Shown: positions 8,456 through 16,790, counted from the first letter of the stretch. The stretch: 49,352 nt of DNA from Chitinophagaceae bacterium (GCA_017882265.1 JADGPW010000079.1:1-49352), one strand, 5' to 3'. Notes: generated by a model from the letters alone, not told the origin. A program made the numbers and translations.

Positions 8456-10407
8456 TTGCCTGAAGTGGCTCCATCCCGCCAACTTGCTGCTATCATGTTC
8501 ACCGACATCATCGGGTATAACGCTTTGATGGAAACCGATGAACAAAATGCATTAGGACTGCTTAACAAGGGTCGGCAGATTCAACAGTCCCTTATTGAAA
8601 GCCATGGTGGTAAATGGATAAAAGCATTCCGAGATGGCGATCTGGCGAGTTTTAACACAGCTACAGAGGCAGTGCAAACCGCCATTTTGATCCAGCGCCA
8701 ATGCAAAAATACACCTGGCCTGGACCTCCGAATTGGAATTCATCTAGGCGAAGTGATGTTTGAAAATAATGATGCGGTTGGTGATGGGGTGAATATTGCC
8801 ACCATGTTAACAGGACAGGCCACTGCCGGGGGCATCTGTATTTCAGGATCAGTTCATGATAATGTGGCTAACAAAAATAGTATCAGTACTGTTTTTTTAC
8901 GGGAAGAAAAATTGAAGTACGTAAATGATCCGGTAAAGATATATCAGGTAATTGTTGACAGCGTTGATGTTGGATATTCGACTTCTTCATTTAACCAGGA
9001 AAAACGTAGTACTAAATTAACTGGAAGGAGCATTGCGGTATTACCATTTGTAAATATGAGTAATGACCCGGAGCAGGAATATTTCAGTGACGGAATGTCG
9101 GAAGAAATCCTTAATTCCTTAACACATATAAAGGATCTGAAAGTGTCTGGACATACTTCCTCTTTTCAATTTAAAGGGAAAAAGATCAACCTCCAGGAAC
9201 TGGGAGAAAAACTGAATGTGAGTACAGTGCTGGAAGGCAGTATAAGAAAACAAGGTAACCGTGTTCGGATTACCGTACAGTTAATGGATACAATGAATGG
9301 GTATAATCTTTGGTCTGAAAGATATGACCGGGAAATTGATGATATTTTTGCAATCCAGGATGAGATCGCTTTAGCCATTACTGAAAAATTAGAGATCACA
9401 TTACGGGAGAATGAAAAAGCGATACTATATAAAAAACCCACTGCCAATCATGAAGCTTACGATCTCTATTTAAAGGGCAGGTTTTATTTTAACAAACGCG
9501 GAGGCGGTATCCTGAAAGGGCTTGACTATTTTGAACAGGCATTGAAGAAGGATCCGGAACTTACGCTGGCTTATGCCGGTATGGCCGATGCCTATTGCAT
9601 GCTATCCCTGTATTGTGTATTACCACCCCATTTGGCTATGCCGAAAGCAAAAATCAATATGCAGAAAAGGCCATCCAACTTCAATCGACTCCTTCAGAAG
9701 CATATACCGCATTGGCCTTCATCAGTACATTCTATGACTGGAACTGGACAGAAGCCAAAAAAGGGTTTCAACATGTCTTTGCTATCGATCCCGGTTATAC
9801 ACCCGCTCATTTTTGGTATTGCTATTACCTGTCACTTGTAGAACAGAAAGACGAAGAAGCCATACGTGAAGCAAGGAAGTCCGCTGAAATACGGGAACCA
9901 TTATTGCCCATATCACATCATATATTAGCCTTCGTGTGTATTAATGCCGGCCGCTTTGAAGAAGGGGTACGTGCAAGTAAAATGGCAATAGAACTGGATG
10001 CAAATTTCTTCCCGGGTTACAGGGACCTGGGATTAAGCCTGGCAGGTTTGAAAAGATATGATGAAGCCATTGCCGCAATGAAAAAGGCAGTGTTACTCTC
10101 CTTTCGCCAGCCTTTACCATTGATTGAACTAGGTTGGATTTATTCATTATCTGGTAATTATTCCGAAATTCAGGAAATATTAGATGAATTAATCGTACGA
10201 TCAAAAACGGAATATATCTCAGCATTGTTCATGTGTTGCGTGGCTTATTATTCAAATAATATTGATATGGCTATTGGGTATTTAGAGAAAGCTTTTGAAG
10301 AAAGAGACAGCACGCTTCCTTTTATAAAAGTTCATATTATCGGTACCTTCATCAGATCGGACCCTCGTTTTCAACCCTTCCTGGATAGAATGAATTTTCC
10401 GGCATGA
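8456..10407 (+). pseudogene. class III nucleotide cyclase / TolB-like / TPR protein, frameshifted copy 1
   Basis: Homologous end to end to the intact gene at 10579. The first frame (TTG start at 8456, stop at 9841) encodes a cyclase homology domain (about 1-165), a TolB-N-like domain opening AVLPFVNMS (about 195-320) and the first TPR; the reading then moves to another frame, open to 10407, with the remaining TPRs. The break is at the A5 run 9649-9653: adding one A restores PKAKNQYAEKA, matching PKAREYAEKA in copy 2. The metal Asp residues (D17, D60), K56, D106 and N113 remain, but the transition-state Arg is Met (M117 in VNIATM), and the GDG loop reads RDGD. The cyclase is therefore probably inactive even if the frame is intact. 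A single-base sequencing error cannot be excluded for the frameshift. Confidence 0.75.
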
Positions 10408-10503
10408 TAATACCTGTTGCATTTTTTTATTTCAGCCCGGTGGAGCCTTGCTATATTCCTCCTTTACTTCTTACCACAACAGGGGGCAGGCGGGTAGCTG
10501 TGG

Positions 10504-10517
10504 TGAATATATATTCA
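10504..10517. promoter_or_regulatory. 14-bp perfect palindrome upstream of cyclase copy 2
   Basis: TGAATATATATTCA is self-complementary and is flanked by GTGG and CCAC, giving a near-palindrome of about 23 bp. It lies about 35-48 bp upstream of the shared -7-like box and has no counterpart at copy 1. Its position suits an operator, but no regulator is identified. Confidence 0.35.
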
Positions 10518-10551
10518 TCCACATTTTAAATAGAAGACCCTTTCATTTTCT

Positions 10552-10559
10552 TATCTTAC
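10552..10559 (+). promoter_or_regulatory. promoter of cyclase copy 2
   Basis: TATCTTAC within TTTTCTTATCTTACT, preceded by AATAGAAGACCCT exactly as at copy 1. The GTG start follows at 10579. Conservation of non-coding sequence between the two copies suggests it was duplicated with the gene and kept. Confidence 0.5.
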
Positions 10560-10578
10560 TATTTCTAAATAACTGATA

Positions 10579-12528
10579 GTGCCCCCCACAAGACAACTTA
10601 CTGCAATTATGTTTACCGACATTGCCGGGTATACGGCATTGATGGGGCGTGATGAACAGAAAGCTTTTGATCTCCTGTTTCAAAACAGGCATCTACAACA
10701 ACCACTTATAAAAGAATTTAACGGAACATGGATAAAGGAAATGGGTGATGGGGTACTGGCCAGTTTTTCAACCGCAACTGATGCCGTACTGTGTGCAGGG
10801 GCTATTCAGCGATCCTGCAAAAGAATACCAGGCCTTACACTCCGCATCGGAATCCATCTTGGCGATGTGGTTTTTGACAACAATGATGTATTTGGAGACG
10901 GCGTAAATATTGCTTCAAGGATACAAGCCCTTGCGACTATTGGCAGTATATGGGTTTCAGAAGTTGTTTCTAAAAATATAGCCAACAAAAAAGAGATCAG
11001 TTCCACTTTTATCCGGGAGGAAATGTTGAAAAATGTAAAGGATCCGGTCCGTATCTATGAAGTTTCATTTGGTCAGGATACAAGTGTAGCCATGAATGAT
11101 GGATCCGTTAAATTCAATAAGCTATTTGATGGTGAACCGGTTTCAGCCAAAAGCATTGCTGTGTTGCCATTTGTGAATATGAGCAATGACCCGGAACAGG
11201 AATATTTCAGTGATGGGATCACCGAAGATATCCTCAACTCCCTCACGCATCTGAAAGATCTCCGGGTGGCGGGACGGACCTCCTCCTTTCATTTCAAGGG
11301 AATGAATATTGACCTCCGGGAAATAGGACAAAAACTGAATGTCAAGAACGTATTGGAAGGCAGCGTGCGCCGGCAGGGCAATAAATTGCGTATTACGGCT
11401 CAATTGATCAATGTCAATGATGGGTTTCATATCTGGTCGGAACGATATGACCGCGATATGGATGACATTTTTGCCATACAGGATGAGATCGCTTATGCCA
11501 TTACAGAAAAATTAAAGGTCATTTTACTAGAGGAAGAAAAAGCGATCATCGATAAAAATCCAACGGCCAATCATGAAGCCTACGACCTGTACTTAAAAGG
11601 CCTGTTTTATTTTAACCAACGCGGTGCAGGTATCATAAAAGCCATCGAGTTTTTTAAACAAGTCCTGGAGAAAGATCCTGAATTGACCCTAGCCTATACC
11701 GGAATGGCCGATTGTTATTATATACTTACTTTTTGGGGCGTGATACCCCCGCATGAGGCTATGCCAAAAGCAAGGGAATATGCAGAGAAGGCCATTCAGC
11801 TCCAGTCTTCTTATGCAGAAGCCTATACCGCCCTGGCTTTTATCAATACTTTTTATGACTGGGACTGGAAGGAAGCAAAAAAACAATTTCAACATGTTTT
11901 TGAACTTAATCCCAACTATGCCCCTGCTCACTATTGGTATAGTTACTATTTATCATTCGTGGAAAGTAATTTCAAAGCGTCCATACAGGAGGCGCAACAT
12001 ACTGCCCTTCATTTAGAGCCGTTAGTTCCGGTTTCTCACCATATTTTATCCATCATGTACATCTGTGCGGGGCAATATGAAGAAGGGGTCCGCGCGAGTA
12101 AAATGGCAATAGAACTGGATGCCACTTCTTTCCGTGGTTATCGGGGCTTAGGATTAAGCCTGGCAGGTTTACATAAGTATGAGGAAGCTATTGAAGCATT
12201 AACAACGGCGGTGACTCATTCGCTTCGGCAGCCTTTAGCCTTAGTTGAACTTAGTTGGGTGTTCTCTTTAACCGGTAATGCATCCGCCATTCAAAAAATT
12301 GCAGATGAATTAATGATGCGGTCAAAAACAGAATATATCTCTCCTGTATTTTTGTGCTGTGAAGCTTACTATTCAAATAATGTTGATAAAGCCATTGAAC
12401 ATATTGAAGAAGCTTTTGTACAACGCGATAGTGCACTTGTTGGCATAAATGTTTATCCTCTTAGTGAATTCTTCAGAACAGATCCCCGGTTTCTACCCTA
12501 CCTTAAGAAAATGAATTTCCCTGAATAA
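10579..12528 (+). CDS. class III adenylate/guanylate cyclase with TolB-like domain and TPR repeats (intact copy 2)
   Basis: A 649-residue protein with a GTG start (MPPTRQLTAIMFTDIAGY). The cyclase domain (about 1-165) keeps every canonical residue: metal Asp D14 and D57, purine-selecting K53 and D103, transition-state N110 and R114 (GDGVNIASR). K plus D predicts adenine, hence cAMP. A TolB-N-like beta domain follows (about 193-320: AVLPFVNMS, YFSDGITEDI, VLEGSVRRQGNKLRI), then about 300 residues of TPRs. This cyclase-TolB-TPR architecture is common in stress or environmental signalling; no transmembrane segment is obvious. The gene ends 4 bp from the convergent Cap15-like gene. It is the second of a tandem pair, copy 1 being decayed. 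Confidence 0.9.
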   Translation: MPPTRQLTAIMFTDIAGYTALMGRDEQKAFDLLFQNRHLQQPLIKEFNGTWIKEMGDGVLASFSTATDAVLCAGAIQRSCKRIPGLTLRIGIHLGDVVFDNNDVFGDGVNIASRIQALATIGSIWVSEVVSKNIANKKEISSTFIREEMLKNVKDPVRIYEVSFGQDTSVAMNDGSVKFNKLFDGEPVSAKSIAVLPFVNMSNDPEQEYFSDGITEDILNSLTHLKDLRVAGRTSSFHFKGMNIDLREIGQKLNVKNVLEGSVRRQGNKLRITAQLINVNDGFHIWSERYDRDMDDIFAIQDEIAYAITEKLKVILLEEEKAIIDKNPTANHEAYDLYLKGLFYFNQRGAGIIKAIEFFKQVLEKDPELTLAYTGMADCYYILTFWGVIPPHEAMPKAREYAEKAIQLQSSYAEAYTALAFINTFYDWDWKEAKKQFQHVFELNPNYAPAHYWYSYYLSFVESNFKASIQEAQHTALHLEPLVPVSHHILSIMYICAGQYEEGVRASKMAIELDATSFRGYRGLGLSLAGLHKYEEAIEALTTAVTHSLRQPLALVELSWVFSLTGNASAIQKIADELMMRSKTEYISPVFLCCEAYYSNNVDKAIEHIEEAFVQRDSALVGINVYPLSEFFRTDPRFLPYLKKMNFPE

Positions 12529-12532
12529 GGGC

Positions 12533-13165
12533 TTACTCAAATTTTCTTAATATTTTTTTGGAAACCCAGTGTAAATGTATGCCCCCCCTGGTTTGTGAGG
12601 GTTGCAGGTTAGTAAAATAAGTGCCTTTTAAGACCTTTGGCGATTCTTTTTCATGGAGGTAAAGCATCGTGTACCCATAAAAATTAATTCCCTGGTGCAT
12701 ATCTTTCATGGACGTGTTCATCTCACCCTGCCATAAATAACCAAGCATAAAATGGTCTTCGTGACTGTCAGCGGCTACTTCCGTAAGAATGCTTGTCGAA
12801 TGCCCTATTGATGAAAATGAATGCACTCTTAGCATGGTCAGAGTCTGTTTCACTTCTATGACAAATTTCTGTGGTTCGCTCCCATCGGCATTTTCAAGGG
12901 TCCCCTCCCATCGCCCCTGCAGGTCGGGTGGAATATTAAGTGATTTACGGATGGACTGAAAAAGGCGGGTATGCCATAAATAATGATCCAACAGGAACCA
13001 TAAAATACTTACCGGTGCTATAATATAGCCATAGTGCAGCAATACTTCGCCGAGATGTTTAAACTCAGCCTCGTGTAATAATACCAGCACCAGGGAAAAG
13101 ACCACCAGGCTTAACAAACCCACTATGCCAATAATTGCCTTAACGTTGAGTTTATATGGTTTCAT
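12533..13165 (-). CDS. Cap15-like two-TM beta-barrel effector (S-2TMbeta family), orphan
   Basis: A 210-residue protein. Two membrane helices (about 10-31 and 44-63) are followed by a soluble beta-rich domain beginning PPDLQGRWEGTL (79-90), with FVIEVKQTLTMLRV, TMLYLHEKES, LKGTYFTN and QTRGG near the end. The layout and the DLxGxWxG...TRG pattern match the CBASS effector family Cap15, whose minimal barrel binds a cyclic dinucleotide and drives membrane damage in infected cells. No CD-NTase, E1/E2 or other CBASS gene is present, so this is an orphan, or it answers a signal from elsewhere. It converges tail-to-tail with a class III cyclase gene, so it is not in an operon with it. A -7-like TATATTGC (minus strand, 13190-13197) gives it its own promoter. 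Confidence 0.72.
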   Translation of the reverse strand: MKPYKLNVKAIIGIVGLLSLVVFSLVLVLLHEAEFKHLGEVLLHYGYIIAPVSILWFLLDHYLWHTRLFQSIRKSLNIPPDLQGRWEGTLENADGSEPQKFVIEVKQTLTMLRVHSFSSIGHSTSILTEVAADSHEDHFMLGYLWQGEMNTSMKDMHQGINFYGYTMLYLHEKESPKVLKGTYFTNLQPSQTRGGIHLHWVSKKILRKFE

Positions 13166-13346
13166 TAGCTGGTTTGTTGAGCTTATTAAGCAATATAAAT
13201 ATTTTTTTCATCAATCCCGGCTTTCGTTCGCTCCGTGAACGCTCTATCCGACCCATATAAATCAGCTGATCAATGATTTCAATCCGGTGCTGCCATTTAT
13301 TGTTAATAAATAATCTTTAGGTTAAATACAATTAATCAAATTTTCT

Positions 13347-13354
13347 TATCTTAC
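13347..13354 (+). promoter_or_regulatory. promoter of the Tat-lipoprotein gene
   Basis: TATCTTAC inside TTTTCTTATCTTAC, identical over 14 bp to the block ahead of cyclase copy 2. A GGAG at 13359-13362, nine bases before the ATG at 13372, is a usable ribosome binding site. Confidence 0.45.
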
Positions 13355-13371
13355 CATTGGAGCTAACTATT

Positions 13372-14121
13372 ATGAGGCAGCCATTGACCCATAATAAAAC
13401 ATCTTTAAACCGTCGCCGTTTCATCAGCAATACGGTCAGGTTACTGGTATTGGGAAGTATATTTCCCCTGCAGGAAGCCTGCAATAATAAATCATCAAAA
13501 CATCCTGCAGGGCCTGGAAAGGATAGTACAGCTAAAAAATCACAGGGCTCAAAAAAGACCCCGAATAACAGGAAGAAATGGATGCATGAAGGGCTGGTTA
13601 TGAATACCCAGACCCATGTGATGCATTTTCCTACTTCCAAAGTATACACCTATTATGATGAGATCAAGCCAACGCATCTCCGGGAAATAAGTCTGGTGAC
13701 CTGGGTGGCAACCCTACAGGGACCGGTAAGATTGAACAGGGAACAATCGGGAAACATTCTGGAGATCCTCACCCTGCAACATTTGAAGCAGGGCGTCAAC
13801 GATGAATACCTGAATGCAGCCACGGATACGCTTGCTAAAGCATTTACACCCGCGGGTGAGAATTCAAAAGCAGTCAATCTAAATACCATGAATTTCCGAC
13901 TCCATGAGCTGATGTTACAATTACTTTCTTTGAATACGTCTATCCCCGATAAATGGCAGGTCTTTAACAGCAAAGTGAAAAAATCCGCGATTCTTCGAAA
14001 ACGACAAAAATGGATGGAAACAGAAACCGGTTTTAATGATAGGGTAAAATACATCATGGATCATCAAAGCGACTATATGAACCGCCTGACAGCACGGGCC
14101 CGAAAATATTCTTTTACCTGA
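13372..14121 (+). CDS. Tat-type lipoprotein of unknown function
   Basis: A 249-residue protein. The N-terminus has NRRRFIS, a twin-arginine-like motif, then a hydrophobic stretch and LQEAC, a relaxed lipobox, so export as a folded lipoprotein is likely. A Ser/Lys/Pro linker (about 38-65) leads to a soluble domain with HVMHFPTSKVYTYYDEIKP and a charged helical C-terminus. I do not recognise the family. ATG at 13372 is preferred over an upstream TTG (13357) because GGAG lies just before it. Downstream, the transcript would run through the tRNA-like sequence into the terminator at 14185. Confidence 0.65.
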   Translation: MRQPLTHNKTSLNRRRFISNTVRLLVLGSIFPLQEACNNKSSKHPAGPGKDSTAKKSQGSKKTPNNRKKWMHEGLVMNTQTHVMHFPTSKVYTYYDEIKPTHLREISLVTWVATLQGPVRLNREQSGNILEILTLQHLKQGVNDEYLNAATDTLAKAFTPAGENSKAVNLNTMNFRLHELMLQLLSLNTSIPDKWQVFNSKVKKSAILRKRQKWMETETGFNDRVKYIMDHQSDYMNRLTARARKYSFT

Positions 14122-14124
14122 TTG

Positions 14125-14179
14125 TGCCGGTAATTGCACGCCGCATATTATGTAGAAGGTTCAACTCCTTCACCGGCCA
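14125..14179 (+). other. truncated tRNA-like sequence (acceptor stem plus intact T-arm)
   Basis: A canonical T-arm is present: 5-bp stem GAAGG/CCTTC (14155-14159, 14167-14171) around the 7-nt loop TTCAACT. It is followed by ACCGGCC and a discriminator A (14172-14179). GCCGGT at 14126-14131 pairs with ACCGGC, giving six of seven acceptor pairs. Only 23 nt separate acceptor and T-arm, against about 42 in a full tRNA, so the D-arm or anticodon arm, or parts of both, are missing and no anticodon can be assigned. The spurious peptides EGSTPSPA and GEGVEPST read from this stretch are typical tRNA-end artefacts. It may be an internally deleted tRNA relic or a small structured RNA. Confidence 0.5.
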
Positions 14180-14184
14180 ATTTG

Positions 14185-14217
14185 CAGAGACAACGCAAGC
14201 GTTGTCTCTGTTTTTTT
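14185..14217 (+). terminator. rho-independent terminator
   Basis: A perfect 11-bp stem CAGAGACAACG/CGTTGTCTCTG with a CAAG loop, followed by seven T (14211-14217). It ends transcription of the lipoprotein gene and/or the tRNA-like sequence. Confidence 0.9.
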
Positions 14218-14271
14218 ACAGCGCATATGCAATCCTTTAACAATTGGCATCTTATTTCAAAACCAATTATT

Positions 14272-16179
14272 ATGCGAAGGGTATTTACGCTTACCGGGAT
14301 TTTTCTTTGCACCCAGTTATCAGCCCAGATCAAGAAGACTATCGATAGCAAGATCGAAAAAGTAACCGTGTTCCTGGAAGGCGCACAGGTACAGCGGAGC
14401 GCCAAAACAAGCCTGCTGGCAGGAAAGGTTGAACTGGTGTTTATTAATATCTCTCCCTCCATTGACAAACAAAGCATACAGGTAAAAGCTGATGACAATA
14501 TCACCGTGCTTTCCGTCATCCACCAGCAAAACTTCTTAAAAGAGCAGGAAAAACAGGATGAGATAAAAGATATTGAGACTCAAAAGGAAGTACTGACAGA
14601 AAAGATTGCCCTGCAAAGAAATATCATGAATGTGTATAAACAGGAAGAGACTATGCTTATTAAGAACCAACAGATAGGCGGAGCAAACACCGGGCTGAAA
14701 GCAAGTGACTTGAAAGAAGCAATTGACTTCCAGCGAAGCAGGTTGACCGAAGTATATCAAAAACAAATGGAAACCGACAGGGCCATTAAGAAAATGGAAA
14801 CGGAGCTGGGAAAAATGAACAGGCAGTTAAATGAACTGAACCAGAAAGCCGATATTTCAACCAGCGAGATACATGTAACCGTACTGGCGAAAGAAACCAG
14901 CATTAGCAGTTTTACGATCAGTTACCTCGTAAAACAATCCGGATGGTTTCCCTCCTATGATATCAGGGTGAAAGACATCAGCAGCCCGATCAACCTCCAA
15001 TATAAGGCCAATGTATTTCAAAGCAGTGGCGAGGACTGGAAGGATGTAAAGCTTTTTCTCTCTACAGGTAATCCCAACGAAAATGGAACCAAACCGGTTA
15101 TTAGCCCCTGGTATTTGAAATATGTATATGCCTACCAGCCGGTCACCAACACGATTATGGCAACGAATACGCCCGGGTATGTTTCCGGAAGAGTCACAAA
15201 TGAAAAAGGTGAGCCGGTACCCGGTGCTTCTGTAATAGTGAAAGGCACCCGGACAGGAACCGTTACAGATAATAATGGCTTTTACCACGTCAATGTACCC
15301 GCCGGGGGGAATTCGCTGGTGATGAGCCATGTGGATATGGTGCCAACAGAGGTTGCAGTGTCTGGGAGTGGATATGCGAATGTTACAATGAGTACGGATA
15401 CGAAAGCTATGAGTGAAGTTGTAGTAACCGGCATGGGGCAAGACCGTAATGGATCAGAAGATGTGAGTGATTATAAAAGCGTTAAAAAAGAAATTGGCTA
15501 TTCTGTTTCCCGGATGAAAGCGGATGAGATAAAAAGAGCAGACAAACTAATTACCACCATTGCTTACCAGCCCACCACGACCGTTTACGAAATCAAAGAT
15601 CCATATACCATTTTAAATGATGGCAAAACTTATATGGCTGACATTGATGGCTACGAAGTAAAAGCACAATATGAGTATTATGCGGCGCCCAAAATAGAAT
15701 CAGACGCTTTTTTGACTGCTAAAATTGTAGACTGGCAGGAACTGAACTTATTACCCGGTGAAGCCAATCTTTTCTTTGAAGGAACATTTTTAGGCAAATC
15801 ATTACTGGATGTAACTAATTCAGGCGATACACTGAATCTTTCCCTTGGGAAAGACAAAGGCGTCGCTGTGAAAAGAACATTATTGAAAGATTACAGCTCC
15901 AAACGATTTATAGGCAGCAATAAAACGGATACCAGGCAATACGAGATCGCGGTCAGAAATAACAAACAGCAGCCGATCAGCATTATCATAGAAGACCAGT
16001 TTCCCGTTTCCACTCAAAAAGAAATAGAAGTGCAGGACAGGAAGTATGAGGGCGCCAAATTAGATGAAGACACCCAGAAAATAACCTGGCAGTTCAGCGT
16101 AGATCCCAAAAAGGATAACAAAGTGAACTTTAAATATGAAGTAAAATATCCCAAGGACAAAGTATTACAATTGGATTAA
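14272..16179 (+). CDS. DUF4139 (mucoidy inhibitor A-like) protein with inserted carboxypeptidase-regulatory-like domain
   Basis: A 635-residue exported protein. The signal peptide MRRVFTLTGIFLCTQLSAQ fixes the start at 14272; the frame is open upstream through the tRNA-like region and terminator but should not be translated. A DUF4140-type N-domain (about 25-120) is followed by a long coiled coil (about 85-200: KEQEKQDEIKDIETQKEVL), then DUF4139 (ETSISSFTISYLVKQSGWFPSYD ... NVFQSSGEDWKDVKLFLSTG). In the middle sits a foreign beta-sandwich (about 304-400: GYVSGRVTNEKGEPVPGASV, SEVVVTGMG), the domain usually found at the N-terminus of TonB-dependent receptors. DUF4139 then resumes to LQLD. Likely periplasmic or surface-bound; function unknown. 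Ends at the terminator at 16204. Confidence 0.85.
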   Translation: MRRVFTLTGIFLCTQLSAQIKKTIDSKIEKVTVFLEGAQVQRSAKTSLLAGKVELVFINISPSIDKQSIQVKADDNITVLSVIHQQNFLKEQEKQDEIKDIETQKEVLTEKIALQRNIMNVYKQEETMLIKNQQIGGANTGLKASDLKEAIDFQRSRLTEVYQKQMETDRAIKKMETELGKMNRQLNELNQKADISTSEIHVTVLAKETSISSFTISYLVKQSGWFPSYDIRVKDISSPINLQYKANVFQSSGEDWKDVKLFLSTGNPNENGTKPVISPWYLKYVYAYQPVTNTIMATNTPGYVSGRVTNEKGEPVPGASVIVKGTRTGTVTDNNGFYHVNVPAGGNSLVMSHVDMVPTEVAVSGSGYANVTMSTDTKAMSEVVVTGMGQDRNGSEDVSDYKSVKKEIGYSVSRMKADEIKRADKLITTIAYQPTTTVYEIKDPYTILNDGKTYMADIDGYEVKAQYEYYAAPKIESDAFLTAKIVDWQELNLLPGEANLFFEGTFLGKSLLDVTNSGDTLNLSLGKDKGVAVKRTLLKDYSSKRFIGSNKTDTRQYEIAVRNNKQQPISIIIEDQFPVSTQKEIEVQDRKYEGAKLDEDTQKITWQFSVDPKKDNKVNFKYEVKYPKDKVLQLD

Positions 16180-16203
16180 GTCGGTTTTATATTGGTGGTT
16201 TGG

Positions 16204-16236
16204 CCCCGTCCCTGATCATTCGGACGGGGTTTTTTT
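16204..16236 (+). terminator. rho-independent terminator
   Basis: Perfect 8-bp stem CCCCGTCC (16204-16211) / GGACGGGG (16222-16229) followed by T7. Ends the DUF4139 gene and insulates the GNAT gene. Confidence 0.92.
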
Positions 16237-16241
16237 ACAAT

Positions 16242-16249
16242 TATATTTG
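16242..16249 (+). promoter_or_regulatory. -7 box of GNAT gene
   Basis: TATATTTG matches TAnnTTTG exactly and ends only 4 bp before the ATG at 16254. Transcription would begin at or next to the start codon, so the mRNA may be leaderless, or a second in-frame ATG at 16269 is used. Confidence 0.55.
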
Positions 16250-16253
16250 TACC

Positions 16254-16739
16254 ATGAACAACCTGCTAATGCGCCATATCCGGCATTCCGATAATGCCAT
16301 ACTGGCCAGGATCGTAAAAGATACACTGGCTGAATTTGGCGCCAACCATCCCGATACGGTTTATTATGATCCTACTACGGATGCATTATATGAATTATTT
16401 CAAATTAAAAGGGCTGCTTATTTTGTTGCCGAATGGAATGGCGAAATTGTTGGCGGAGGGGGCATTTTTCCTACGGACAGGCTGCCTGCCGATACCTGTG
16501 AATTAGTAAAAATGTATTTGCTGCCCCGGGCCAGGGGCAGGGGCCTGGGAAGAACCTTGATCGAAAAATGCGTGGTCTTTGCAAAACAGGCAGGATATAA
16601 TAAAGTATACCTGGAAACTATGCCTGAATTGAAACAAGCTCTGAAGGTTTATGAAAAATTCGGATTTGAATTTCTGAAAGGCCCCATGGGTAACAGCGGG
16701 CATACCGGGTGTAGTTTGTGGATGATAAAAGAACTTTAG
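16254..16739 (+). CDS. GNAT family N-acetyltransferase
   Basis: A 161-residue GNAT. IRHSDNAILARIVKDTL starts the fold. The acetyl-CoA pyrophosphate loop RARGRGLGRTLIEKC follows the beta-strand CELVKMYLLP, and the last strands include VYLETMPELKQALKVYEKFGF and SLWMIKEL. The substrate is unknown; small GNATs of this type acetylate amines on metabolites, peptides or tRNA-linked groups. Two starts are possible (16254, 16269) given the close promoter. A direct repeat begins at its stop codon. Confidence 0.88.
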   Translation: MNNLLMRHIRHSDNAILARIVKDTLAEFGANHPDTVYYDPTTDALYELFQIKRAAYFVAEWNGEIVGGGGIFPTDRLPADTCELVKMYLLPRARGRGLGRTLIEKCVVFAKQAGYNKVYLETMPELKQALKVYEKFGFEFLKGPMGNSGHTGCSLWMIKEL

Positions 16740-16746
16740 GGGGCAG

Positions 16747-16790
16747 GGGTCAGGCAGCTCCAAGGGTCGGTAAGGGTCAGGCAGCTCCAA
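16747..16790. repeat. 17-bp direct repeat between convergent genes
   Basis: GGGTCAGGCAGCTCCAA occurs at 16747-16763 and again at 16774-16790, right after the GNAT stop and before the convergent SprT-like gene. Confidence 0.8.

Noticed and set aside
9595-10407. Separate TPR gene downstream of cyclase copy 1
   Set aside because: Its sequence continues the cyclase-TPR protein in another frame exactly as in copy 2; the first codons are out-of-frame noise.
12533-13165. Complete CBASS or Pycsar operon
   Set aside because: No CD-NTase, ubiquitin-like or nuclease gene, and the cyclase is convergent; only an orphan effector can be supported.
14134-14271. N-terminal extension of the DUF4139 protein
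   Set aside because: It would be translated through a tRNA-like fragment and a rho-independent terminator; the signal peptide starts at 14272.
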